This document shows positions 19,926 through 29,722 of a stretch of 64,000 bases of DNA, piece by piece. The notes below the pieces were generated by a model that was not told the DNA's origin, searched no databases, and saw only the letters and a program-made list of their open reading frames with translations. The position numbers and the translations under genes were made by a program. Numbering within the stretch: the stretch's first letter is position 1; the number at the start of each line of letters is the position of its first letter. The DNA comes from Deltaproteobacteria bacterium (lineage in GTDB: Bacteria; Myxococcota; Kuafuiibacteriia; Kuafuiibacteriales; Kuafuiibacteriaceae), in contig JADJBV010000001.1 of the NCBI GenBank assembly GCA_016703535.1, positions 1 to 64,000 on the forward strand, written 5' to 3'.

Positions 19926-22102
19926 TAGACCCCCTCGGCGAGCGTCGCGAGCAGCGCCTCAAACGAGTCATCCGTCAGAGCTTCGCCGAGATCCCACACG
20001 GTCTGGCGACGGCGGTTGCCCCGGCGGAAGAGCGTCCACCGGACGCCGTCGGTGAGGATCGCCTCACGGGGGTCTGTGCAGGCGCGATCGAGGGCGTCTG
20101 GGCGGTCTCTGAGCGTCGCGTCAAGGTCTTCGGTGAGCACGAGCACCCGCGGCGCTCGGCGGCGGAGCGCCGCTCCGTCGCGCTCATCCACGAGGAGGCG
20201 CCACACCGCGAGGCCGTTTGGGTCGTCGTCGGGGCTGTGGGCGGTCGTCGCGCGCCGCTCCTCCAGGGTGTAGCCGAGGAGCGCGCAGACCGGCGTGAAC
20301 CAAGCCGGGATGAGCGCCAGCCACGCGCCGCGCCGCGCCCGCACCAAGCCCTGCCGCTCGTTCCAGAGCGCGCTCAGTTCGGCTCGCACCTGCTCGACGG
20401 TGGGGCGGCGGTCGCAGGGGCGCGCCTCAGAGCCCAGCTCCGCGAGGTCCACGAGCACGTCGCCCACCCGAACACGACGGGCGCGCTCGACCAGGGCCTG
20501 CGAGACCTTCGACACCTCGACGACCCCGTCCTCGTCGGCGTGGACCGTGGCGAGGGGCGCGACGCTGAGCGCCCGCCAAGAGAAGGTCACTGGCCAGCCC
20601 GGCGGGGCCGACACCACGAGCGTGCTGAGCTCGACGCCGCCGTCCGGGGAGGTCTCAACCGACACAGTCCAGGCGGCGTCTACGCGCGGGACGGCGGCGT
20701 CCGCCACCTCAAACACCAGCGTCGTCGTCCGCACCGCCGTCTGTGGGTGAATGAGGGCGCAGGCCCAGCGCCCCGCCGAGAGCGCGCCCAGAGAGACCAG
20801 CGCCTCGCCGCCCAGCGGCAAGGTCAGCCGCTCAACACCCGTGGGACCCCGCAAGAAGACCGAGGCTGGCTCGGCGTCGGCTGGCTCGGCCTCGTCACCG
20901 GGCAAGCCGCAGACCTGAACCGCCACCTCAGCGCCCGTCTCAAACACCGGGTACACCTCGCCACGCGCGGTGGTGCGCCAGGCGACGGGCGGGGTGAGGG
21001 CCCAGGAGAGGCGCGGCCAAGCCTCGCCGACGCTGAGCCCGAGGGCCTGGAGCGCCGCGTGTGTGAGCGGGGAGGGCGGCGCGGTGAGGTTGACCGTCCA
21101 CAGCCGCCAGCCGCTCGTGAGGGGCTGCCCCAGGCCCTCCTCACCCAACCCCGGCGGCAGCAGCAGCCGGTAAACCTGCCCCAAGGCCAAGGTGCGCCCC
21201 GCCTGCCGCTGGCCGTCGCCCACCGCGTCGAGGCGAAAGACGCTGACCGCGTCGCCCGGGAGCGCCTCGGCGGCGAGCCGGTCGAGCCCAAGGTCCGCCT
21301 CGTCCTCAAACCCGATGGCCTCCACGCGCCAGGGGCCGCTCGCCGGGGACATCGGCGCCCGGGCGGCCCGCAGCCGGGCGTTGGCGGCGAGCAGCACGGC
21401 GTCCCGATCCTCGGCGCCGACCACCCGGAGCTTCTTCACGAACGGCGGCAGGCCGAGAAGGGGGCCGAGCTCGACGTGGAGCCCGCCAGCCTCGGCGCCG
21501 AGGCAGACGAGACGGGAGCGCCAGCCGTCCGCGCTCGGCGCCTCGTCCTCGTCATCGGGGTTGGGCAGGCCCTCAAAGAAGGCGTCGATGCGGCGCTCTA
21601 GACGCGCGCTCTGCTCATCCAGGCCCCCTCGACCGTCCACGACGCGCCGCCCGGGGAGGCGCTGTGGTTTGGGCCGCCGGGCATAGTCTGCCGGTCCCAA
21701 CGCCCGGGTGTAGCTGGCGACGACACGCAGCGGATCGGCGGCCTCGAAGGGCACGACGATGTCTGGGAACCGTGTCTTGTCGGGGTTGAGCGAGACGAGA
21801 CGAATCTCGGGGGCGTGGCGATCCCACCGTTTGATCGTGTAGCTGCCCGTCTCGGGATCCCGAAACTCACCGCGCACGAGCACGATCGGCTGATCGCGGC
21901 CCTCGTCATAGGCCAAACCTTCGTGAAAGCAGAACTCGAACAGCCCCCAAGCGCCATCCTCGATGGGCCGCGCGCCGCCGTCCATGCTGTGCCCCTTCAC
22001 CCGGGCGACGAACATCCGCCGGTTGAGGGGTTTGCCGAGGCGCTCAACCCGCAGCCAGCCCAGCGGATCCACACGCTGGCTCGGCGCGCGCTCCCCACTC
22101 AC
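19925..22102 (-). CDS. protein with N-terminal S24 (LexA-like) peptidase domain, 725 residues
   Basis: Residues ~29-130 carry an S24 fold pattern: RRMFVARVKGHSMDG with the nucleophile Ser39, PIEDGAWGLF, then GSYTIKRW with Lys91, the expected general base. No HTH precedes it, unlike LexA. The remaining ~590 residues are a mix of beta-rich segments. The C-terminal ~90 residues (APRVLVLTEDLDATLRD... DPREAILTDGVRWTLFR) recall the N-terminal nuclease-like domain of type I restriction subunits, but I cannot see a full active site. The ATG at 22102 overlaps the preceding gene by 59 bases; an in-frame GTG slightly downstream is possible. A protease that responds to DNA damage or to a cofactor would suit a defence trigger, but that is inference. 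Confidence 0.65.
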   Translation of the reverse strand: MSGERAPSQRVDPLGWLRVERLGKPLNRRMFVARVKGHSMDGGARPIEDGAWGLFEFCFHEGLAYDEGRDQPIVLVRGEFRDPETGSYTIKRWDRHAPEIRLVSLNPDKTRFPDIVVPFEAADPLRVVASYTRALGPADYARRPKPQRLPGRRVVDGRGGLDEQSARLERRIDAFFEGLPNPDDEDEAPSADGWRSRLVCLGAEAGGLHVELGPLLGLPPFVKKLRVVGAEDRDAVLLAANARLRAARAPMSPASGPWRVEAIGFEDEADLGLDRLAAEALPGDAVSVFRLDAVGDGQRQAGRTLALGQVYRLLLPPGLGEEGLGQPLTSGWRLWTVNLTAPPSPLTHAALQALGLSVGEAWPRLSWALTPPVAWRTTARGEVYPVFETGAEVAVQVCGLPGDEAEPADAEPASVFLRGPTGVERLTLPLGGEALVSLGALSAGRWACALIHPQTAVRTTTLVFEVADAAVPRVDAAWTVSVETSPDGGVELSTLVVSAPPGWPVTFSWRALSVAPLATVHADEDGVVEVSKVSQALVERARRVRVGDVLVDLAELGSEARPCDRRPTVEQVRAELSALWNERQGLVRARRGAWLALIPAWFTPVCALLGYTLEERRATTAHSPDDDPNGLAVWRLLVDERDGAALRRRAPRVLVLTEDLDATLRDRPDALDRACTDPREAILTDGVRWTLFRRGNRRRQTVWDLGEALTDDSFEALLATLAEGV

Positions 22103-22545
22103 CGGCGGGCTCAGACGCCGCCGCGGCTTGTAGGGTGAGCACCGGGAGATGCGTCACAAACTGTAGCAGGGGGCCCACGTCCTCCAACAGCGGATCGGCG
22201 GTGAGCTCCGAGGGGGCCAGACGCGCCCGGTCCCCCTCAACCCGCAGCCGGGGGTCGGCCGGGCACACCGCGGCGGGGCGCCCCACGACCAGAGCGAGCG
22301 CGGCGAGCTGCTCCGCCAACGACAGCTCACTCGCGCCCTCTCGTAAGGCCTCGACCAGCAGATCGTTCGCTAGATAACGCTCAGAGGGGATCCAGCGGCC
22401 CCACGGGGTTGGCCGAAACCGGGGGTCTTCTCGCAGCCAGCCGTCTTCCCCATGCGCCCACAGCGCGGCGAGGGCCTCGGGCTCGGTGGCCGAGAGCGGG
22501 CTCTCACACAGGCGCTCGAAGATGGGGTGAAGGCGGGAGGGTCAC
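22044..22545 (-). CDS. unknown protein, about 165 residues, after mcrC
   Basis: A GTG at 22545 overlaps the McrC stop as GTGA. One frame change within the first ten codons (in a CCCGCC stretch) is needed to reach the clearly coding frame: LHPIFERLCESPLSATEPEA, LAALWAHGEDGWLREDPRFR, WGRWIPSERYLANDLLVEAL, ending QAAAASEPAGEWGARAEP. It is helical, Leu/Ala-rich, with no recognised motif. The 59-base overlap with the S24 gene at the far end suggests the last residues may be misread or that the true S24 start is later. Confidence 0.45.
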
Positions 22546-23948
22546 GCGCTGGTCGCGCCAGTCGTCGCCGCGGTTTGAGCGGGCGGAATCTTGAGCGCAT
22601 CTTGAAGGAGCTTAGTGAGATCGTCGGCGAGGGCCTTCTTGCCCTGGATCGTGCTTAGACTCCTGCTCATATTGACGAACTTCGTGCTCACCTGCCTGAT
22701 GGGCTGATCGTTGTCTGAGCCCATCGCCTGAAAGCAGACCTCTTCTACGCCCGCTACCAAAGGGTACAACAGGATGGCCTGCAGACAGCCAAAACGGTGG
22801 ACATAGGCGTAGAGCTGATAAAGATCGGTGTTGGAGGGGCAATAGCCCTCCTTGGCGTTGAGGCGCTTCCATTTTGTGTCGATGATCAGCGTCTCTCGTG
22901 TAGACCTCTCGCTCGTAATGAAACAGGAGGTCTGGGGTGAGCCGAAGGGCGTTCTTCGAGCCATCAGGTGAGACGGCGTGAAACAGGTACTGTTTGTGAT
23001 CGCTTGCTTGGGGATGCAGCGTAAGGCCCGGGATCTCTGGCTCAGCATATCGTTTCAGGAACCGCGCGATGTAGCCCTCAAACAACTTGTCCATGTTGAA
23101 GAGCAGGGCGAAGGTCTGGTTGGCGCCGGCCTTCGTCCGGCGTGAGGCCGCTGAGCAGGAGCACCGCGAACTTGAAGATGTCCCTTGAGGCGCTCGTTCT
23201 GCCGCGTGAAGATCACCTTGGGCGGCGTGGTGCGGTCTGGGAGCGGGGGACTCGTTGAGCAGCGCCGCGGCCTCGGCGACGCCTCCTCCGCACGCCGAGC
23301 GGGAGCGTCCACCGGCGGAGCACGTCACACGCCGACCGCAGCGTGCGGTTGATGGGGGTGTCCTCGCTGAGGGCGTCATAGGCGCAGTAGAATCGGTGGC
23401 GGTGGGCGGCGTTTACCGTCACCTGCCGCGCGAGCATGAGCCGCCCTCGCATCGCCAAGAGGTTGCCCTCCTCGGCGGTGTAGGTTCGGTCGGCGCCGCG
23501 GCGCAGCTCCTCCAGCAGCCGCGCGACGAACCGGGCGGCGAGCTGATCGAGGAGCATGCCGCGTCGCGCGCGCACGTCGGCCATCCCGCGCTCTCGCAGG
23601 TCGGTGAGCCCCGACAGCTCGAGCATGTGCAGCAGGTTGGCGCGCACCTCCTCCACGTCTTTGCCGTCCTGAATGTCCCTGTCGTCGGCCTTTGGGAGCA
23701 GCTCAAGCTGCAGGCCAGGGACCTGCACGACGCCAACCCAGGGCCCCACATAGGCGCGGTTGTGCCCCCAGGTGAAGATCGGCTTCTCTCCCCGATCTTC
23801 CCGGGCGCCCTCCGCGCGCGACAGGCGATCATACAGCGTCGCGGGCAGGCGACGCCGCGGGGGTCCCGAGCTGATCGGGCGTGGCGCTGGGGGCGAGATC
23901 CGTGACCCGCTCGATTCGCCCACGCTCTAGCACGGTGACGCGCAGCAT
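22542..23948 (-). pseudogene. mcrC: McrC-like subunit with PD-(D/E)XK nuclease, about 468 residues, frame breaks
   Basis: ATG 23948 (MLRVTVLERGRIERV) shares one base with the McrB stop. After a break in GGGACCCCC near 23855 the frame reads the McrC core: FTWGHNRAYVGPWVGVVQVP, LELLPKADD, LLHMLELSGL, RRGMLLDQLAARFVARLLEEL, EEGNLLAMRGRLMLARQ and YDALSEDTPINRTL. Later pieces give TFALLFNMDKLFEGYIARFL, LRLTPDLLF (first acidic residue), LIIDTKWKRLNAKEGYC (D-x-K) and DLYQLYAYVHRFG. At least three frame changes are needed between 23200 and 22900. McrC is the nuclease partner that assembles on the McrB GTPase ring. Pairing and order are canonical. Confidence 0.8.
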
Positions 23949-25948
23949 CACTCGCCCTTCGTCTTCGAGAGCGCCTCAACGAGCGCTTTCACGTTGGCTT
24001 CATGTCTGTCGCCGCCGAGGACCTTGTAGAGGGCCTGGGCGATCCAGATGGGGTCCGCCGACTTGAGATCGGCGGCATCGGGCCTCGCGCAGAAGCGCGG
24101 ATGAACGTCCCACGCCACCTGGTTGGTGAGCTTATCAAAATCGACGCCGAGGACGGCCTTTTCGTCCAGCTTCCTGGCGATGAGGATCGTGGGGACATTC
24201 TGATCGGCCGCCTTCTCCTTCTTCGGGCTGCCATCGGCGTTCAGCGGGTGGCCGAAGACCATCGCGATCTTCTCCCACTGCCCGAAGAAGTACTCCTGCA
24301 CCAGCGGCAGCACCTTCACCGCGATGACCTCGCGGAGATCGTTCAGGTCCTTCACGTCGAGGAAGTACGCATGACCGATCTGGTGCTCACGGTCAAACAG
24401 GAAACGTAGGCGCTGGTTGAGCGTGTTGAACAGGCCGACGATCAGGGTACGAAGCAGCTTGTGAACACCGTTCTCCGTGAGCACCTCGTCGAGGACCTTT
24501 GCCGAGGGCATCATCTCTTCGAAGGTGAACCGGCGGCGAAGCGCGACGTCCAGCAGCGCGATGGAGCGGTCGGCGGTGTTCATGGTGCCGATGATGTGGA
24601 GGTTTGGCGGCACACCAAATACATCCCCTGAGCTGGGGAGCTGAACACGCAGCTCATTCAGGTTGCCGAGGCGCTTGTCGGGCTCTAGCAGCGTGATCAG
24701 CTCGCCGAAGACGCGCGCGATGTTGGCGCGGTTGATCTCGTCGATGACGAGGACGACTGGCGGCATTGTGAGTCACCATTCTCTCCTGGAAGGTCTCGCC
24801 AACTTTAATTAGCTCCCGGTCGAATTTTTTTGAGTACCGCCAGCGGACGTTCGAAAACACCTGCATGGCCCCCGGGCCTTCTCGTTCTTTTTCTCGACGT
24901 TCTCAAGACCAGAGCGTATCCAGCACCTTCGCGACGCTGTTGAGACGTCCCGCTGAGCTGGAGACCGTCACCTGGAAAGGTGAAGTCACTCCGCCCGGGC
25001 AGTCCAATCTTCATCGCGCCGCTTCCGGTGGTCTCAAGCGGGATGGACTTAGGAACCCGTAGCAGTAACTCCGCACGATCGTTCTTCGTGATCTCTCCCT
25101 TTGCTTCAACCCAGTCATCCACGCGAAGAGTGAAGTCTAAGGGCTCGCCCTGCTTGAGCGCCTTGACCGCCCGCGCTACCACAGCTTCATCCGACGTCGG
25201 CCTCTCTTCGCTGGTGAGGTGCGCTACCCCCAAGATCGCTTCCGGCAGGCCATCAGCTTGAACAAGCCCGCCTTGATATGGTAGCACCTGCTCATTCCGG
25301 GGTGGTCTCAGCGCGAAGACCCCTCGACGAACTCCTCGTAGGCGAAGGCTTGGTGGAACGTGCAGAACACGATTTGACCATCGCGACGGAGCTGCGCCCA
25401 TTGGGAATTCACGTCCGCGAGAGGTGCGGTCGCGGCGCTCGCATCGCCGATGAGTTCGAGGGCGCGGCGTCGGACGCTGTGGGTCTTTCCGGTCCCCGGT
25501 GGGCCGTACAAGATGACGTTCGAGGCGGTCCCGGTCGGTGTGTAGACCTTCGCGGGTGCCGTCGGTGCGGAGATGGGCCCGGCGCTGGCGGGCACGTCGC
25601 GCAGGACAGCGTCGATGCCGAGCTTGAACTGCTGCGCCTCCGTGTCGGTGACCTCGCGCAGCTCCGGTGTCGCCGACAGCTCGTCGCCTCCAGCATCGGC
25701 AGGCGTCGCCAGTGCAGCGAGCCCACGCTGTCGAGCGCCAAGACGCGCGCGAGCGCCGTGACGGTGTCGCCGTCGTGCAGCGCGAGCACGTGGCCCGCGC
25801 GGATGCCCTCAGAAGAGAGCTTCGACGGAACGTTGAAAGATGCGGGCAGATCGCTTGCGCGCACGTCCTCCATCGCGGCGAGCTGGGCCCGCTGTTCGGC
25901 GAGCGCGATGTCCTTCAGGGGGACGTACCAGAAGCGGGCGTTACTCAT
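23948..25948 (-). pseudogene. mcrB: McrB-like AAA+ GTPase, about 665 residues, frame breaks
   Basis: ATG 25948 overlaps the methylase stop by 8 bases (ATGAGTAA). The N-terminus (NARFWYVPLKDIALAEQRAQ, AGHVLALHDGDTVTALARVL) looks like a PUA/EVE-type DNA-reading domain. The AAA+ part follows: NVILYGPPGTGKTHSV (Walker A), TFHQAFAYEEFVEG, VLVIDEINRANIARVFGEL (Walker B and the McrB signature region), IGTMNTADRSIALLDVALRR. Breaks fall near 25690, 25320, 24890 and 24770. Between TFHQ and Walker B there is a ~170-residue stretch (ILGVAHLTSEERPTSDEAVV...) larger than I expect in McrB. Together with mcrC it would restrict DNA with modified bases. The adjacent adenine methylase does not obviously supply a McrBC substrate. 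Confidence 0.82.
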
Positions 25949-28900
25949 CGTCGTCCTCGCCCTCGTCGGTAGCGAGTTCGACAACCTCGCCAGTGAGGCT
26001 GAACGCGTTCGGCCATCCCCCGTGCTTCTCGATTGCAGCGTCCACAGACGCAGGCAACGCCGAGAGCGCATCGATCGCGCGAAGCATCTTCGACAGATGC
26101 TCGAGGTCCTTCGCGGACAGCTTCCGACCCTTCCTCGTAACGGCACGACCTCCGACGAGCCATCGTTGAATTGCTTGGTAGTCCCCGATGGTGAATGCCC
26201 ACTGCGCAGCAGTAACGGGGGCGATTTGCTGTTCGTCGTTGATCCACACGCAGCCGCGCGCCTCATCGAACTCTGCGCGTCTAACAACACCATCGCCCGA
26301 GCCGGTCAGCTTGAGATTGGCCGCAGACTTCGGGCCGTTCAGGTCCGGTGCAGAGGTCGGAGACGGCGGGCGTCGTCGCCGAGAACCGCCAGGTCCTCCG
26401 CCAACGAGGGAACCTGCCTTCGGGGGAAGCCGCGGGGAAGCCGCGGCTTAGAAGGTCCGGAGTAACGCTTGCGATACCTTTCGAGTGAAGCAGCGCTGCG
26501 GGCGAAGAAGGCAGTCTCGGCCGCGGATGCTGGCGCACCGGAATCGGAGCTCTCGAAGAAGCGGCTTCGCGTCGATGTTCGGTGCTCTGCCGCCCCGAGC
26601 GATCGCCGACGTTTGGCGTCCGCCCGCCGCGCTTCGCGAGGACACGTTTCTTGGCATCGGCATAGGTCCAAAGAGGGAAGCAGTTGCCGTTGACGGAGGT
26701 TTTCGTCGAAAGGCAGATCGCCTCGGACATTTGGCGAGTAACCATCACATGCTGAAGCCGCCCCCTTGACTGTCCTGGGAACGAGAATCGCCACGTTCTC
26801 TGCGGCACACATGTGCCACGTGGTCGATGCCATCGTCTGAATGAGATTGGGGTGGTAGTAGATCCATCGCAGGCTCGAAAGGACGGTAGAGGAACGGCAT
26901 GAGCCACTCCTCACCCTGCCGAAGCGAGGCCGGCGACCGCTGCGCGTGCGCCAGCGCCATCCCATCCCTTCTTCGCGCTGACACCGAACTCTTCGAGAGC
27001 GTCTTCGATTCGGCCCTTGGTCGACGAGAACGCTTCAATGCGAGCCGACAGCGCGGGCTTGTCGAAGTCGACTACAAGCCCGTCGCGTGCCGTAACGAGA
27101 CCATTGGAGTAGATGCTCACGGCACGATCGATCGGGACGAAGTGGCTGTACTCCGCGTAGAGAGGGTCGCTGTTGGTCGACGAAGATGTACTCTGAACCT
27201 CCCGGAACGAATGCGGCACCACTGCTGAGGAAATTGCCGGGAGCTGTGACAGCTTCTCCGGTCGACTTCCCCACACATCCGCGCCTCACCGGCCAGCGGT
27301 CCGCTCGGTTGCTCCGGCATCCTCGTCAACGATGTAATCTGCGACGCCCTGCAGGATGTTGAACACGTTGTCATTGGACTGGCCCGATGGAGGCTGTTCC
27401 TTACGCTTGATGTCACCGTGCAGGATCGACAAGCTCGATCCGGCTTGCAGCGTCGAGCATCGCCCAACGCATCCCGCGAAAAGTGGGGTTGTCCGGAGTA
27501 GGCGCGGTTGGTGATCATCGACGCGATGCCGCACGTCGAACGCTGGAGAGCGTTGATCACATACGACCAGAACTTCACGTAGTCGTCGTTCAGGTTGCGT
27601 TCGAGCTGCAGAGCGCCCTTCTCCTGAATGCGCTCGCCGTTGATGAACTTGAACGGCTCGATCAGGGCGCGAGCCTCAGCGGTCAGGTTCGCGGACTGAA
27701 TGGCGTAAGGAGGGTTGCCAACGAGCACCGTGCTCGCCAAGTCGGACTTCACTGCGGCTGCCAGGTTCGCCTCTTCAGCAACGCTCGTTCCGAGAAAGTC
27801 GAGTTGGCGTGGAATGCGCGGCTCCAGCGTGTTCGTGAGGAACACGCGCAGGCGGTCGTTCTTCGTGAACGTGAAGCCGGTCTCCTGCAGCGCGAGGCCG
27901 AGGCGCAGGTGGCTCACGATGTAGGGCGCCATCATCAGCTCGAAGCCGTTGATGCGCGGCAGGAGATCCTTGCGGACGTAGCTCACCCACGCCTTGCGCG
28001 CGGCCTCGTCATCGAGCCCCTGCATTTTGAACTCGGCCTGCATCGTCTCGTGGATGACCTCGATGACGCGCAGGAGGAAGGTGCCTGTGCCGAGCGCCGG
28101 GTCGAGCACCTGGACGAAGGGCGCCTTCGGGTCGACGCCCTCGGGAACCGTGAGCTTTTTCGCCTTGGCGAAGGCCGCCCATGTCGTTGTGTCGGCGAGG
28201 CCGAGCGGGAGACCGAACCGCGTGAACAGCGGCTTGTTCTCGTCGTCGCTCGAGATCCAGCGCGCGGCCAGCATGCCGTAGGTGATGGTCTGCGCGTAGG
28301 CGTCGGCGAACTTCTCGACCGTCAGCGTGGCGAGCGCGGCATTGAAGGTGTCGAACAGCTTCTTGAGTGGGCCTTTGTCGTTGCCCGCCGCGATCTCCTT
28401 CTCCAGCTCCTCGACAGCGAGCGCCTTCAGATGCCGGGCGCGCCACGCCAGCTCGGTGGCGAGCTGCTTGCGGCTTCTCGATGGCGCTCTTGCTGACGAC
28501 GAAGAAGCGCGAGAGGAGCTGGACGACGCCGCCCTCGCCGTCGAACACCGTGCGACGAGCGCCGCGCGTGAGCCGCCCACGCAGCGGCGTGCCGCCCTGC
28601 CAGAGCTCCAGCTCGGGCTCGGCGCTGTCCGGGTAGATGACGAGGACGTTGTGGAAGTGGTTGTTGGTCGCGAGCGCCTGGCGTAGCGGCTCGACCTTCG
28701 CCTTGGTCGAGGCGACGTAGACGACGAAGCCGAGCAGGCGGTTGTCGCGGTCGTAGATGCGCACGCCCTGGAGCGGGTTCTTGAAACCGGGCTCCTGGGA
28801 CTCCTCGGGATCGGCGCCGATGCCGTGGTTCACGGGCAGCTCGACCATGTCGAGGCGCCGCCCCTGGTTCGCGCTCTTCTTCCAGATGCCGAACGAGCCC

Positions 28901-29722
28901 GCAATCTCGTCGAGGACGTCGCGGAGCTTCTTGCGCAGCTCCTCCTCGTTGTTGCCGAAGAGCGAGGGCTTCGTGCAGGCGTCGAGCAGCGCCTTGATCT
29001 TCTTGCGCTCGTCGCCGGTGATGAAGGCTTCCTGCCACTTGGCGCCGCCCGCGAGCTTTTTGAAGTGACGCTCGAAGAGCTGGTCGAGGTGCTCTTCCGC
29101 GAGCGGGCGATCCCAGTCGCGCACCTCCTCGCGCAGGTTGAACACCTCGAGCGCCTTGGTCTCGGTGCTCTTGGTGCCGAAGCACACGAGCTGGCGGCCC
29201 GACGATGAGTTGCGGTCGTCGACGATCGCGACGACGCACAGGGGTCTCGCTCTGCGCGCCGGAGCGCGTCGATGCCGCTCGCTTCGGCTTCTCGAAGCCG
29301 TCGAGGACGTCCTGGATGATGCGATGGAGCGCGTCCTCGAGGAGGTCGTTCCTGCTGAACAAGCCGTCGGCGAGCAGCTCGCGGCCCTTCTTGTCGAGCT
29401 CGAAGAGCACGACGTGGAACGGGCGCTCGTTGGTCTTCGGCCAGTAGCGCCCGCCGTTCGGCAGGAGGCGGCTGGTCTTCTGTTCGCCGAGGACTACTTC
29501 ATCGCGATCCAGCGCCTCGCCGTGGCCGAAGACCTCTTCGAGCAGGAGCTGCGCGAAGCGCGTGTCGGCGGGCGGCGGGATCGAGGCCGGCGTGGTGTCG
29601 TCGCTGCCGAAGACGTCGTCTGCGCTGAAGGTGGCGGGCGACGACGCGGCCTTCGACACCTTCTTGGGCGTCGGGGCAGCGCCGTCGAGGATGCGGCGGA
29701 CGAAGTCTTCTTTGCTCAGCAT
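25941..29722 (-). pseudogene. type ISP-like N6-adenine DNA methyltransferase, about 1260 residues, many frame breaks
   Basis: ATG 29722 (MLSKEDFVRRILDG) overlaps the helicase stop by 7 bases. The central frame (28480-27490) carries the SAM site VLDPALGTGTFLLRVIEVIH, the catalytic VLVGNPPYA, and between them HLRLGLALQETGF and LTNTLEPRI, the pattern of type ISP methylases. Displaced pieces continue the family collinearly: SILHGDIKRKEQPPSGQSND, VFNILQGVADYI, MPFLYRPFE, CFPLWTYADAKKR, WAFTIGDYQAIQRWL, ending DEGEDDDE. At least eight frame changes are needed (near 29240, 28480, 27480, 27290, 26900, 26780, 26550, 26400). The N-terminal ~400 residues carry no recognised nuclease or helicase motif. 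With the SNF2 gene it recalls the DrmD-DrmMI pair of class 1 DISARM. Confidence 0.8.
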
